NCBI RefSeq assembly: GCF_035594125.1
Contig: NC_087151.1
Span: 22,371,069-22,435,068, forward strand
Origin: Scylla paramamosain
Lineage: Eukaryota > Arthropoda > Malacostraca > Decapoda > Portunidae
Direction of reading: 5' to 3'
DNA length: 64,000 nucleotides
Below the pieces are notes generated by a model that was not told where the DNA came from, ran no database searches, and saw only the letters and a program-made list of their open reading frames with translations. Below, in pieces: positions 8,568 to 17,830 of this stretch. Made by a program: the position numbers and the translations under genes. Every line of letters begins with the position of its first letter. Positions within the stretch are counted from its first letter, which is position 1.

Positions 8568-9659
8568 ACGCCGTTTTGGACGAACTTTACCGGGATATGA
8601 CGAATCCTGCGGCTTTAGGAGGTGTGCAAGCACTCTACAGAGAGGGGAAGAAAAGGGATAAGAATCTAACACTCCGCGATGTGAGGGCATTTCTGCAGGG
8701 CAACCGCACTTATACGCTTCACAAGCCGACGCTGAAACGTTTTCCGCGACGAAAAATTCTCGCTCCTAAACCGTCCGTCATTTTAACTTGCGATTTGGCT
8801 GATTTTGCAAGGCTGCACAGACACAATGGCGGCGTCCGATACGTCATGTTTTGCCTGGACGTCTTCAGCAGGTACTTGAAAGTGGCAACGCTGACAAGTA
8901 AATCCGGACGCAGTAGCCTGCAAGCGCTGAAAAAAGTTCTAGAGTCGGGGAGTTTTACAGGCGTGTCGCGTCTTTTTACCGATCAGGGATCCGAATTTTA
9001 TAATCAAGCAGTGAAAAGATATCTAACTTTGAAAGGTATTACCTTGTATTCCAATTACTTGCGTGAAACAAAGGCAAGTTTGGCAGAAAGGGTCATCCGA
9101 ACCATAAAGACAAAAATATATAAATATCTCACGCAGAACAATACACTGACGTATATTAACGTCTTGCCCACCCTAATAAACACGTACAATCACACCCCAC
9201 ACCGCGGTTTGGGCGGCAGCCAAACGCCGGCCCAGTTTCACCGCATCCGCGAGCTGTCACAAGTCAGGAAGCAATTTAAACAAATGTATTTAAATCGGTC
9301 AAGTGGAAAGAAAGTTGTCAGTCATAAATTAGACGTGGGAGACATTGTACGCTTGCAACGTGCTTCCCGAACGCAATTTAAATTCAATAAGGGTTAAACC
9401 GTCAACAATACCGAGGAGCTTTTTAAGATAAGTCGTTTGGATTACTCACATAAAATCCCCATTTATTTCATAAGGGATTTGGCGGGGGAGGACGTGACCG
9501 GCGCTTTCTACAGGGAAGAATTAATCAAGTCTCTCTTCACATTACCAGGTCGATATATTACGATCGAAGGTCGAGCGAGGTAAGAGAAAGTACTTCGTCC
9601 ACTGGCGTGGATATCCAGATAAATTTGACAGCTGGATAGATGCGGACGACTTAGTATAA
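8564..9659 (+). pseudogene. INT: Polinton integrase: DDE (rve) core plus C-terminal chromodomain
   Basis: This enzyme inserts the element and makes the 6-bp duplication. The ATG at 8564 overlaps the ATPase stop. Catalytic residues in the plus frame are Asp77 (TCDLADF), Asp140 (FTDQGSEF) and Glu175 (SLAERVI), with 34 residues between the last two. A TAA at 9395-9397 ends the first 277 codons; copy 2 has TAT at the equivalent codon. After the stop the frame continues through the linker, has about a 5-base loss near 9535, and then resumes as a chromodomain (YFVHWRGYP, near 9595-9625) ending TAA 9657. The RT-less context next to ATPase and pPolB excludes a Gypsy integrase. Homologues in worm genomes are annotated as transposon-derived F54H12.3-like. 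Confidence 0.92.
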
Positions 9660-9662
9660 GAT

Positions 9663-9998
9663 ATGGATGAGGAAAAACCATTGATATTGAAGTACAAGGA
9701 TTTGGTTTTCCTCCTCTCGCACGTCACCCCTAAATTGCGGAAGCAGGTCTTGCAAAGTTTGAATAAGCGCGAAGTCAATTGCATCTCGGAAATATTCGCC
9801 AACTTTTTGAAGAAACGCCTGACGGACGACGATACCATCATTAACCGCCTGAAAAAATTCAAGAGTGATATTCGCACTGTAGCCTTGAAGAAGACGCCCG
9901 TGTACAAGAAGAAGGCCATTCTAATCTCCAAACGAGGTGGCAGCATATTGGCCGCGTTATCGGCCGTGTCGGCAATAACAAGTTTACTACAGAGATGA
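9663..9998 (+). CDS. Small Polinton protein with basic middle and hydrophobic C-terminus
   Basis: 111 residues from ATG, intact. Composition by eye: a helical N-terminal half (KLRKQVLQSL, EIFANFLKKRL), a basic KKTPVYKKKAILISK patch (about 76-90), then GGSILAALSAVSAITSLL (about 92-109), an amphipathic or membrane-active tail. Small proteins with a 'K-rich then GG plus hydrophobic' ending sit beside the integrase in other animal Polintons and adinto-like elements. Their function is not established; a virion-interior or membrane-active role is a guess. The stop overlaps the next ATG as ATGA (9995-9998), conserved in copy 2. Confidence 0.75.
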   Translation: MDEEKPLILKYKDLVFLLSHVTPKLRKQVLQSLNKREVNCISEIFANFLKKRLTDDDTIINRLKKFKSDIRTVALKKTPVYKKKAILISKRGGSILAALSAVSAITSLLQR

Positions 9999-10582
9999 AA
10001 GAATATTGTTTAGTTCCTGTCTCATTTGCCGAGAGGTGTAAGTTTAAACCGACCGACAGCGCAACTCAGCACCGATTCACGTCAAAACAAGTCAAGAAAA
10101 AAAAAAAAACTTCACTTCCGCTGCCGGCCGCCGCCCTCCCCGACGCAACCACCGCGACACCACCACCACGCACGCCCGTCAATCCGCCCTTGGATGATTT
10201 GATTCGAGTTGCCGTTCCTCCTTCCTTTAGAGAATATGGTTTATCTCTCTTATAATTATTGGAGGGTAAACCTGGGATTTCATGGGATGAGCGCGGTAAC
10301 TTACTTCCACCATTTTCTGGCATAAGCGTGTTTGATATCATACGAGTACTCGGTCACGAAAAGGGGGTCGCGAAAAGAATTTCACCCGATAATCGTCCAT
10401 TATTATCACTGCTACTTCGCATGGCGCAACTCCCCGCGGATGCCATCAGAAATACGACTCAACGAAGTAAACTGATAGGTGGCGGGGTCGGTGACATCTG
10501 GGAAGCATATGAAATGAGAAAGCTCCCCATCTTACTCTGTAAACGAGTAAGTACATCAATAATACATGAGAGCACGTGTTAG
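9995..10582 (+). pseudogene. Polinton 'LVP' protein, conserved, unknown function
   Basis: Starts MKEYCLVPVS. There is a Lys run at about residue 35, a Pro/Ala-rich linker, and then LDDLIRVAVPPSFREYGLSLL. A TAA at 10253-10255 interrupts; copy 2 has AAA there. The same frame continues through GISWDERGNLLPPFSG and AKRISPDNRPLLSLLL to a stop at 10580. Copy 2 stops earlier, right after EAY (54411). The 'LVP at the N-terminus plus I-W-D-E-x-G-x-L-x-x-x-x-x-G helix-rich C-terminal domain' arrangement is seen in uncharacterised Polinton proteins; I cannot assign a role. The last 17 or so codons in this copy are probably read-through into a spacer that copy 2 has lost (about 120 bp). Confidence 0.7.
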
Positions 10583-10808
10583 GCGCGTCAGGGGTGCAGG
10601 CCCACGGATGGATAATTGATAAGGGTTATGGTCAAAAAAAGGTTCGCCCCCCCATTACCCACATCCCCTAATAAATAATACGTTCCCCGCCCTCCAGCCC
10701 TTCCCACCAACAAAGGAAAAAAAAATAAGACCCGCGTCAATTTGAATGAATAAATTCTACTACGCAGGAGGTGTAATATCGACCAATACGTGCGAATAAA
10801 GGTCCGCG
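10583..10808. other. Short intergenic spacer with polyadenylation signal
   Basis: No frame of interest is seen. AATAAA at 10795-10800 lies only 8 bases before the macro-like gene ATG and is conserved in copy 2 (near 54571). It may end the upstream ATPase-to-LVP transcript, which would make the two transcripts overlap. Confidence 0.45.
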
Positions 10809-11477
10809 ATGTCACATTTCCCCCTCACTCCCCTCACAGAGGGTTCAACGTGTGGATTAGCCCTCCAATTACTCGTCAAGATGAAGGTGGTCGAGGGCAA
10901 GCTGACCGATGGCATCTTCCGTGACCGCAGCTGTTATATCATTTACTCAGTAAATGCTGTCTCCACCGAACCGAGTGGGATTGCGCGGGATCTCAAAACG
11001 ATTTACCCATACGAGAATACACATGCAGCTAGAAAGAGACTCTACTCGCTTCATCGGGCCACGGCAGACACGAGAGATGACCCAGGACGTATCATTATCC
11101 ACGCGCCTCCCACAGGAAGCGTAAATCTCCCTCACCTGGTGGCCTGCGTGACTCAGTATGGTTGGGGCGAGGCCGTCGAGGGTAACGAGAAGGCGCGACA
11201 GGCAATCGCGACGTCGAAAGATTTGCCTTAAGTGGAAGGACTCAAGATGGATATAAGCGTGAATCGACGCCAACACTTCCAGAATTGCCTGAAAAAGATT
11301 GCCCTGCTAGCCATGGCGAACGCTGAAGTAGAGCAAATTATTATCCCGGAAGGACTGGGATGTAGAGGTCGCTGCCAGGATGAGTGGAGGAATAATTACC
11401 AGCCTATGGTGGAAGGGCTGGCGCAGCGACTTCAACCTTTTGGAGTTGAAACTATTCTGGTGAGGAAGTCTGAATAA
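10809..11477 (+). pseudogene. Macro-domain-like (ADP-ribose binding) protein, one stop
   Basis: 222 codons from ATG with a single TAA at codon 141 (11229-11231; copy 2 reads TAC). The order of elements resembles a macro domain: strand MKVVEGKLTD (about 25-34), strand CYIIYSVNAVS followed by a GIARDL helix (42-62), and near the end strand VEQIIIPEGLGCRGR (174-188) followed by a W-x-N-Y-x-x-M-V helix and a final ETILV strand. In macro domains the 'VNAVS...GIA' loop and the 'IxxPxGxGC' loop contact ADP-ribose; the likely reaction is ADP-ribose binding or removal. The assignment rests on pattern reading only. Length and all positions agree with copy 2 without indels. It is not part of the usual Polinton core set and looks like cargo. 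Confidence 0.65.
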
Positions 11478-11497
11478 CTATATCATGTAAATTTTAA

Positions 11498-11503
11498 AAT
11501 AAA
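11498..11503 (+). terminator. Polyadenylation signal with GT-rich downstream element
   Basis: AATAAA, 21 bases after the macro-like stop, is followed by GTTGATGTGTGTTTG, a typical GT-rich downstream element. Copy 2 has an equivalent GTGTGTTTG tail. Confidence 0.55.
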
Positions 11504-11576
11504 GTTGATGTGTGTTTGACGAATCGAGTATGAATGTATTCTTTAATTGGGGTGGCCGTTATTATTTATTTTGGTC

Positions 11577-11813
11577 ATGGCGGGAGCGGAGCATTATCTG
11601 TATTTGACGAGTCTGGACAACGCCAAAGACTGCGTATAAATCGCTCAGTAAACTATTATCGATTCGATTGCGAGTCAAATCGCGGATCAAGTTAGCCGAG
11701 TCATTCACTTTGGGAAGGTAAATCGATTACACTCTTGCTGCATATCAGACAGAAATAAATAGTCGGTGATTAAGCTCGACGTCTTATTCATGACGTGACG
11801 TCCATCACGACGA
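11577..11813 (+). pseudogene. ORF1 paralogue, internally deleted remnant
   Basis: The first 18 or so codons (MAGAEHYLYLTSL...) join directly to the 3' part (sequence beginning TATAAATCGCTCAGT). Copy 2 keeps about 670 bp between these points (about 55398-56070). The start and the YLTSL, S-L-S and IAxQ-AD blocks mark it as a relative of ORF1. The remaining 3' part has further stops. In this copy it can make no useful product. Confidence 0.75.
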
Positions 11814-12109
11814 GAGCGTTCGCACCTCCCACTCGAGCGGAATACGACTTGCTTTTTACGCAAAGCAAAGGTGGAGGTTTAGACGACATCCGAGTTTTTA
11901 TTCCACCCCATTCAAAAAGAGGTGGCGGCCTATTTTCCGTTTTGAGTGGCTTTGCTAAAAGAGCAATTCCCTTTCTCATGCGCACTGTGGCACCCGAAGC
12001 GCTCCAAATGGGAAAAGGTTTATTAACAGATGTTTTAGAGGGGAAGCGACTTTGCGAATCATTAAGAAATAGAGTTGTTGCAGCCGTGAAGGGCGTGGGG
12101 AAAGGATAG
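11807..12109 (+). pseudogene. Minor-capsid-like protein with GGG/L processing-type sites
   Basis: The frame reads TRAFAPPTRAEYDLLF, then SKGGGLDD (about residue 20), KRGGGLFSVLSGF and a helical region ending LTDVLEGKRL..SLRNR. Polinton/adinto minor capsid proteins show the same 'GGGL...LF.R..P.L...G..L..DVL.G..L..SL..R' layout. GGG/L or GGG/F are plausible cleavage points for the element's adenain-like protease. The start codon is ACG at 11807 here but ATG in copy 2 (56243), so initiation is lost. A one-base loss near 12098 truncates the C-terminus. In the other frame a basic GG..KKRK tail follows, as expected for the family. Confidence 0.75.
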
Positions 12110-12209
12110 TTCGAGGCGGACGAGTAATGAAAAAGAGGAAAGTTGGAGTCGGAAAAAAAAAAAAAAAAAGAGAAAACCACCAACCAGGCAACTGAAAAGA
12201 AAGACTTGC

Positions 12210-12216
12210 TATAAAG
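12210..12216 (+). promoter_or_regulatory. Candidate TATA box of the major capsid gene
   Basis: TATAAAG, 40 bases before the capsid ATG, lies in a stretch that is nearly unchanged in copy 2 (TATAAAG at 56591). It is the clearest core-promoter-like motif in the element; a start site near 12240 is inferred. Confidence 0.45.
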
Positions 12217-12249
12217 CAGATATCTTCAATATTTAGCTTAGTCGCGAAG

Positions 12250-13608
12250 ATGACTCATTACGGACCGGATGTGCAGGGTGGAGCGACCTCCACCCCCCTG
12301 AGCAATTATCTGACGGCCGTGAGTGAGAACTTTCCGCGGGTGAATCGCCTGCATACCATCGAATCGTCAGTCGCTGCGAGGGGAAAGTTGGACGTTTTAC
12401 CCGTTAATTTAGACGCAAATGCTAATAATCATGCGGGGATTAACGATCCTTACATTGAATTTAGACTGCCTGGTTTTCCAGGACAATTTTTGGATCTATC
12501 AACTCTGTCTCTAGAATTGCGGGTTAGCGCGACGAAGGCAGACGGTGCGCCACTAGACGATGACGATCACGTCGTTTTTAGTTATGGTTTGAATAATACG
12601 ATGTTTAAGTCATGCGCTTGCTATTTTAACGAACAGCTTGTGGAGTCATCCTCTTTGTTCAACTATCACGCCTTCATTAAAATGATTACAACAATCACTC
12701 AGGATAAAATTGACTCTATCGGTCGCGTCGCCTTCTACCACTGCGATTATGATGGATCAAAAGGCATAATCAATAAATTTGATGAAGACTATTTCACGGG
12801 AGGGAATAAAGACGAGAAGCAAATGATGAAAGATTGTAAAACGCACGGCATTTCGATGACTGCGCCTTTGTTTTCGGATGTATCAAGTCTGGACGCTTAT
12901 CTGCTTGACTCTGTTGATGTGAGAATTTGATTAGAATTGGCTAACAAAACATGGATTCTTAATTCACACCAAGATGCCAGCAGTTTCAAATTTAAACTCG
13001 AGATGGCTAAGTTATGGGTTGACCGCGTCACGCCACATCCGCCCGCCTTAGAATCGTTAAATACCTCCTTGACTCGAAATCCAATGCAATACACTTTTAA
13101 TAGAACGCTCAATAAAACGTATGTGTTAGCCGCCAATCAAACGTCTTTGATTGCCGAATTACCTTTTGCGCAAATCATACCTCAAAATTTGACCATGGTA
13201 ATAGTTGATATGGACAGCTTACAACGCGTAATTGATAAGAATGGTTTATATTTTCAACACGCCGATCTGTCACATGTACATATCACCGTGACCATTTATA
13301 ACGTTCGCAGCTCTTTCCCGCATCACGCGTCAAAATTGTTTTACACGACCCTTGAGTCACTAGGATTGGACACACGTAATTCCCTAACATTTGATGCTTT
13401 TAATAAAGGTCGGACAGTATGTTTCTTTAACTTTGTGACGGAGGACGTGCACAATGCCATCCCTCTGGATAAATCAGGAAATCTAAAAATTAATCTGTCT
13501 TTTGCTAAGGAACGTAATCACAACCGCGTCATAATGTTTTTCGCCGACACTACTGGCGTCATAGAAATTGATCATTATCGTCACGTTCGCTGCATTGTCC
13601 GCGCATAA
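12250..13608 (+). pseudogene. MCP: Major capsid protein, double jelly-roll, one stop
   Basis: About 452 codons from ATG, interrupted once by TGA at 12928-12930 (CAA in copy 2). Family signatures: N-terminal PVNLDANANNH..YIEFRLPG, the LLDSVDVRI..LE strand pair before the second jelly roll (around the stop), TWILNS..FKFKLEMAKLWVDRV, LNMQYTFNRT..YVL, and the C-terminal NLKINLSFA..NRVIMFFAD..GVIEIDHYRHV. These match the Polinton capsid family (F54H12.2-like proteins of worms). A 9-base in-frame loss near 13290 removes three residues relative to copy 2. The protein would form the hexon-like shell. A TATA-like motif lies upstream, and the protease starts 6 bases after the stop. Confidence 0.9.
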
Positions 13609-13614
13609 GCCGTC

Positions 13615-14183
13615 ATGAATGCACGTGAAATACAGGCCGGTCTAGCAGGCATCTTGGGCGATCGAGTTTATTTTTTTGTCACGACCATCGCCATGTGACA
13701 GATCTGATAAATCTTGCCAAAAAACAGGTGAAGCCATGCGTTTTCATTCTAAATACATTGAGTGACTCAAAGACCATGGGCCACTGGATTACTGTTTATC
13801 TTAATTTTCAAAGTCAGAACATAGGCTATTACGATAGCTATAACTTGCATCCCAAATACAATTCCACTGTCTTACATCATTTTATGCAAACTTGTCCACA
13901 TATGAAAATTAGCACATTAAATTATCGACTTCAGGGGTTGAATTCCCTCGTGTGTGGCATTTATTGCATGTTCTTTTGCCTTCTACTGAGTTGGCATACA
14001 TTAAAACGTGCAATGTGCATTATTCACGCCACCTTCAAAAAGCATCAATATCTATATAATGACAAAAAAATTACTCGTATGGCTTACGTAATATTTCGTA
14101 ATATGCCGCATTGCATGCCTACGTTTTGCCCAGCCGGTAGCCGGGCGAGATGTCGTAACATCTGTAAAGCGGTAATAAGGTAG
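13615..14183 (+). pseudogene. PRO: Adenain-like cysteine protease, frameshifted N-terminus
   Basis: The start ATG is at 13615 (MNAREIQAGLAGILG, the usual opening of Polinton proteases). Near 13665-13690 the frame changes, and the catalytic part is read from 13695. Within that part: GHW (His30), GYYDSYNLHP (Asp47) and LQGLNSLVCGIYC (Gln80, Cys87), the His-Asp-Gln-Cys arrangement of adenain. It would mature the capsid proteins, consistent with the GGG/L sites of the neighbouring minor protein. The 3' end is intact in both copies. Confidence 0.88.
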
Positions 14184-14297
14184 ATTGGGGGGTGGGGGGG
14201 TGGGAAAGGGGGTCAATATGGGGTAATTGCTGACGGATAAGCGTCACTTCGCCATCACCTCTCAACCCAGTCGGACGTCGAAGCCTCATCTCCAAGA

Positions 14298-15014
14298 ATG
14301 GAGCAAGCTAACAAACGTTTCATCTTGAGAACTGCGGGTGAGTACGCCATTGCCTTGCACGGCATCTCACATCTTCACCATTGTAAATTACATTAACGTT
14401 CTTTGCCAATGAATAAGAAGAGGGAGAGTGGGAGGGGAAAATAAAAACTTTTCCATTGTTCTCATCGTTTTTTTTTTTTTTTTTTTTTTTTTTTTCTTGT
14501 CTGTTACAAAACGCATCTCTTTCCGCTTTGATATCTATCTGGGCGATGCTGGGGGTAAGCGAAGCCGTGCTGACCATGAGGATGTCAATATGGAGAAAAT
14601 GTCAGAACCTGCAAAGAAGAAATTGATCTCTAGTGATGACGACATGTCGCCACTGCCGGCCAGCCCACCTCCTGATGCTCCATCAGGACAGGAGTCGCAA
14701 CAGCAGCAGCCGGCATCGCAGTCGATTCCGCCACCTCAGGAGTCGCTGATGCCACCTCCGACCGAAACACAGCCGCGACGGTCAGATGAGTCGGCAATAG
14801 GCGGCAAAGAGGGTCAGGAGGTGAAGAAGTCGCAGGAAAACAGAAAAAAAAAAAGAATATTCCCCCTAACACGCCAGAGGACGACAGCACACCAAAACTC
14901 CCCGTTGCTCCAGCCGCTCCTCGTAAGAAGCTGGTTCCTAGAGTTATTAAAACTACGCCCGTCATTGACAGCGATGACGATGATCTCTTCACCTTCAATT
15001 CGCAAATGTTTTGA
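14298..15014 (+). pseudogene. Two-exon low-complexity protein with acidic C-terminus, unknown function
   Basis: Exon 1 14298-14337 (ATG, 13 codons plus one base) ends at donor GCGG/GTGAGT. The intron (14338-14509) ends in a long T tract. Exon 2 runs to TGA 15012-15014. Copy 2 has a proper acceptor (TTACAG) where this copy reads TTACAA, so splicing here is probably lost. The protein starts with a short FRFDIYLGD strand-like stretch, then is Gln/Pro/Ser-rich and ends in an acidic SDDDDLF-type tail. A frameshift at the A-run near 14843 separates the last about 55 codons. No enzyme motif is seen; a DNA-binding or terminal-protein role would be speculation. Confidence 0.65.
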
Positions 15015-15062
15015 ATGAAAGAGATGTATTTGCCCTAGTAAGCAACGAGCTGTATTTGTCCT

Positions 15063-15074
15063 AATAAAAATAAA
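15063..15074 (+). terminator. Tandem polyadenylation signals after the last gene
   Basis: AATAAA at 15063 and 15069, about 50 bases after the last stop. Copy 2 has AATAAA at 59404 and again near 59431. Confidence 0.55.
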
Positions 15075-15102
15075 ATGTCCCATCGACTCTGCATAACCTT
15101 TC

Positions 15103-15138
<36 letters not shown>

Positions 15139-15382
15139 TAATAATAATAATAATAATAATAAGGCGGCCATCCAGCATAAGTATTACGTCAGCTATGCCG
15201 CTGGTGGACGGTGAAAGTGGAAGAGGTCGCCGCTCCGCCCTGGCCGTCACAGACGCTTCCTCCAGGTAAAAAGGATGGACAGGTAACGGAACCTCGTGGG
15301 GCAGTCGCGACGACCTTGACCATAGGGGAATGTATTGAGATGTCAGAGGGAGCACGTGCCGGCTATAATAATAATAATAATA

Positions 15383-15452
<70 letters not shown>

Positions 15453-15666
15453 GGCCATCCGGCATAAGTATTACGTCAGCCATGCCGCTGGTGGTCGGCG
15501 AAAGTGGAAAAGGCCGCCGCTCCGCCCTGGCCGTCACAGACGCTTCCTCCAGGTAAAAAGGATGGACAGGTAACGGAACCTCGTGGGGCAGTCGCGACGA
15601 GCTTGATCATAAGGGAATGTATTGAGATGTCGGAGGGAGCACTTGCCGGCTATAATAATAATAATA

Positions 15667-15709
<43 letters not shown>

Positions 15710-16615
15710 TAATAATATAAATAATATCAATAATAATAAGGCGGCCATCCGGCATAAGTATTACGTCAGCCATGCCGCTGTTGGTCGGCGAAAGTGGAAG
15801 AGGCTGCCGCTCCGCCCTGGCCGTCACAGACGCTTCCTCCAGGTAAAAATAGGATGGACAGGTAACGGGACCTCGTGAGGCAGTCGCGACGACCTTGACC
15901 ATAGGGGATGTATTGAGATGTCGGAGGGAACGCGTGATGGCAACACTCAGTCATCCCACCCTCCAGGATTCCCGTGAATGAAAGGGCGAAAGGGCGACCT
16001 ACACGGCATTGCCGTCACAGCCCCCTAACCACGCGTGTGTGTGGGCGGCTTCCACGTCTGGCCGCCAGTCCACCCCCTCCTCCCCCCCCTTTCACTCAAT
16101 TATTTTCCACCCACCATCATTGATTCATTTAGTCATTCCATCGTCGCCGAAGGATAAGGATGCACGCCCCCCACCTCTCCGTCAGTGTCGCCGTCACCGT
16201 CCCGCTCCCCCCTTCCCCCCCTTGGTGTTGCCGTCATGAATCACCACCCTCCCCTTTCCCAAGCCTGGGTCTCCATCCTGAAATGGACTGCCACTGAAGT
16301 CTACGGAAAATTGCTGTCAGGTTTCCCCATTGCAACTTGATAAGGTCCACACTCGCAATATGGCATGCCATCAGAGTCGCTCCTGGGGGTGAGGGTGGGA
16401 TCCCCTTCCCCCCTCCCCCCTTCCCCCCCTCTCCCATCCCCCAACACCCTTTTTACAGTCAGGGTCTCCATCCTGAAATGGATCGCCACTCCGGGCAATT
16501 GCCATGGGGGTCGTCTATCCTGAAATGGCCTTGCCACCCAGGTCGCCATGCAATGGCGACCTGGGTGGCAGGCCATTTCAGGATAGGCGACCCCCATGGC
16601 AATTTCCCAACTACT
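15103..16615 (-). repeat. Right terminal inverted repeat of Polinton-1
   Basis: Inverted homologue of 322-1730. It starts with three tandem units of about 290 bp, each an (AAT)n run (15103-15162, 15364-15452, 15651-15739) plus a roughly 200-bp block containing GGCATAAGTATTACGTCAGC and CCGTCACAGACGC. It then has a single copy of the block that is duplicated on the left, G/C-rich modules, and the hairpin tip. Confidence 0.85.
16493..16608. repeat. Hairpin-forming terminal palindrome, right tip
   Basis: Arms 16493-16549 and 16553-16608 flank a 3-base loop (GCA). The innermost 10 bp on each side pair perfectly (AGGTCGCCAT / ATGGCGACCT). The left tip is the same minus the apex. Confidence 0.9.
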
Positions 16616-16621
16616 AAGGGT
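16616..16621. repeat. Target-site duplication AAGGGT (right)
   Basis: Exact repeat of 316-321, directly after the CCCAACTACT end of the Polinton. Confidence 0.9.
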
Positions 16622-17800
16622 GACAGTTCTAATCCCTCAGACTACCGTCGTGCCTATCTAAAGATTTTGAATATATCCTCAACAGGAAGAAACTTTTGCT
16701 GTTGCCATGGATATATCAAAAGCTTTTTATAGAGTCTGGCACAAAGCTGTTCTTCTAAATCTATTAACAGTGGTGTTCTTCAGGATACTTTCCTGTCACC
16801 CACTCTCTTCTTATTATTCATCAATGACCTTCTAGACCAAACTTCTTGTCCTATTACCTTCTACGCTGATGATAACACCCTGCACTTTTCCACGTCTTTT
16901 CATAGACTTCAAAAGTAAACATTTCATGCAGGGAAGCCACAGAACGCCTGACTTCTGATCTTTCTAAAATTTCTGATTGGGGCAGAGCAAATTTGGTATT
17001 TTTCCGTGCCTCAAAAACCCAGTTCCTCCATTTATGAACTTGACACAACCTTCCAGACAACTATCCCCTCTTCCTCAATGACACTCAACTGTTCCCCTTT
17101 TCTACACTGAGCATCCTCGGTCTGTCCTTTACTTATAATCTGAAGTGGAAACCTCACACCTCATCTCTAGCTAAAACAGCTTCTATAAAGTTAGGTGTTC
17201 TGAGACGTATTCGCTAGTTTTTCTAACACCCCCACCCTGCTGTTAACTCTGTACAAGGGCCTTATCCGTCCATGTATGAAGTATGCTTCACATGTCTGGG
17301 AGGGTTCCACTCATACTGCTCTTCTAGACAGGGTGGAATCAAAAGCTTTTCGTCTCATCACCTCCTCTTCTCTAGCTGATTGTCTTCAGCCTCTCTCTCA
17401 TCGCTGCAATGTTGCATCTCTAACTATATTCTACTGGTATTTTCATGCTAACTGCTCTTCTGATCCTGCTAACTGCATGCCTCCCCTCCTTCCGCGGCTT
17501 CACTGCACAAGACTTTCTTCTTTCTCCCACCCCAATTCTGTCCATCTCTCTAATGCAAGAGTTAACCAGCATTCTCAGTCATTCATCCCTTTCTCTGGTA
17601 AATTCTGGAACTCCTTGCCTGCTTCTGCATTTCGATCTTCCTATGACGAATTCCTTCAAGGGTGAGGTTAAAGACACTTATCCTTCAGTTTTTGACTACT
17701 GCTCTGGACACTTTTCTGGGACTGGCATCTCAGTGGCCTTTTTTTTATTATTATTTTTTTATTGGATTTTGCCCTCGGCCAGTGTCTCTCCTATATGAAA
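16622..17800 (+). pseudogene. LINE reverse transcriptase, right half of the Polinton target, decayed
   Basis: Continues the LINE frame from 321 (NPSDYR, as in SNPSNYRPIAL of related copies). A large deletion near 16660-16760 removes part of the RT palm. YADD is present (16862-16873), followed by the C-terminal region with [25 protein letters not shown] (read in pieces from 17276). The 3' UTR has a CCCTCGGCCAGT box and an A/T-rich tail at about 17795-17830. Many indels and stops. Confidence 0.85.
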
Positions 17801-17830
17801 AAAATAAATAAATACATAAAATTAAAAATA

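Larger units (their letters stand above)
322..16615 (+). mobile_element. Polinton/Maverick element, copy 1 (16,294 bp)
   Basis: Both ends and the insertion site are visible. The termini begin AGTAGTTGGGAAATTGCC and end with its reverse complement, giving the 5'-AG...CT-3' tips known for Polintons. The TIRs are about 1.4 kb. The genes run in one direction: ORF1, pPolB, ATPase, integrase, small protein, LVP protein, macro-like protein, ORF1 paralogue remnant, minor capsid-like, major capsid, protease and an acidic-tailed protein. The gene set (pPolB + integrase + FtsK-like ATPase + adenain-like protease + double-jelly-roll capsid) is diagnostic. Most genes carry one or a few disabling changes, so the copy is probably no longer autonomous. 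Insertion is in the plus-strand LINE at 1-321/16622-17800. Confidence 0.95.

Noticed and set aside
8564..9659. Integrase plus chromodomain as a Gypsy-type LTR retrotransposon
   Set aside because: No gag, RT, RNase H or LTR nearby; it overlaps a packaging ATPase and lies in a unit with pPolB, capsid and protease, with 6-bp target duplication.
10066..11276. Minus-strand frames opposite the LVP and macro-like genes
   Set aside because: Shadows of the plus-strand genes; the plus-strand frames carry the family motifs and the conserved ATGA junctions.
15075..15902. Poly-Ile / poly-Asn frames in the right TIR
   Set aside because: Translations of (AAT)n tracts and their flanking tandem units.
322..16615. 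Integrated adenovirus, nimavirus or other large DNA virus
   Set aside because: The gene set, AG...CT termini, long TIRs and 6-bp duplication fit a Polinton; no other viral core genes are present.
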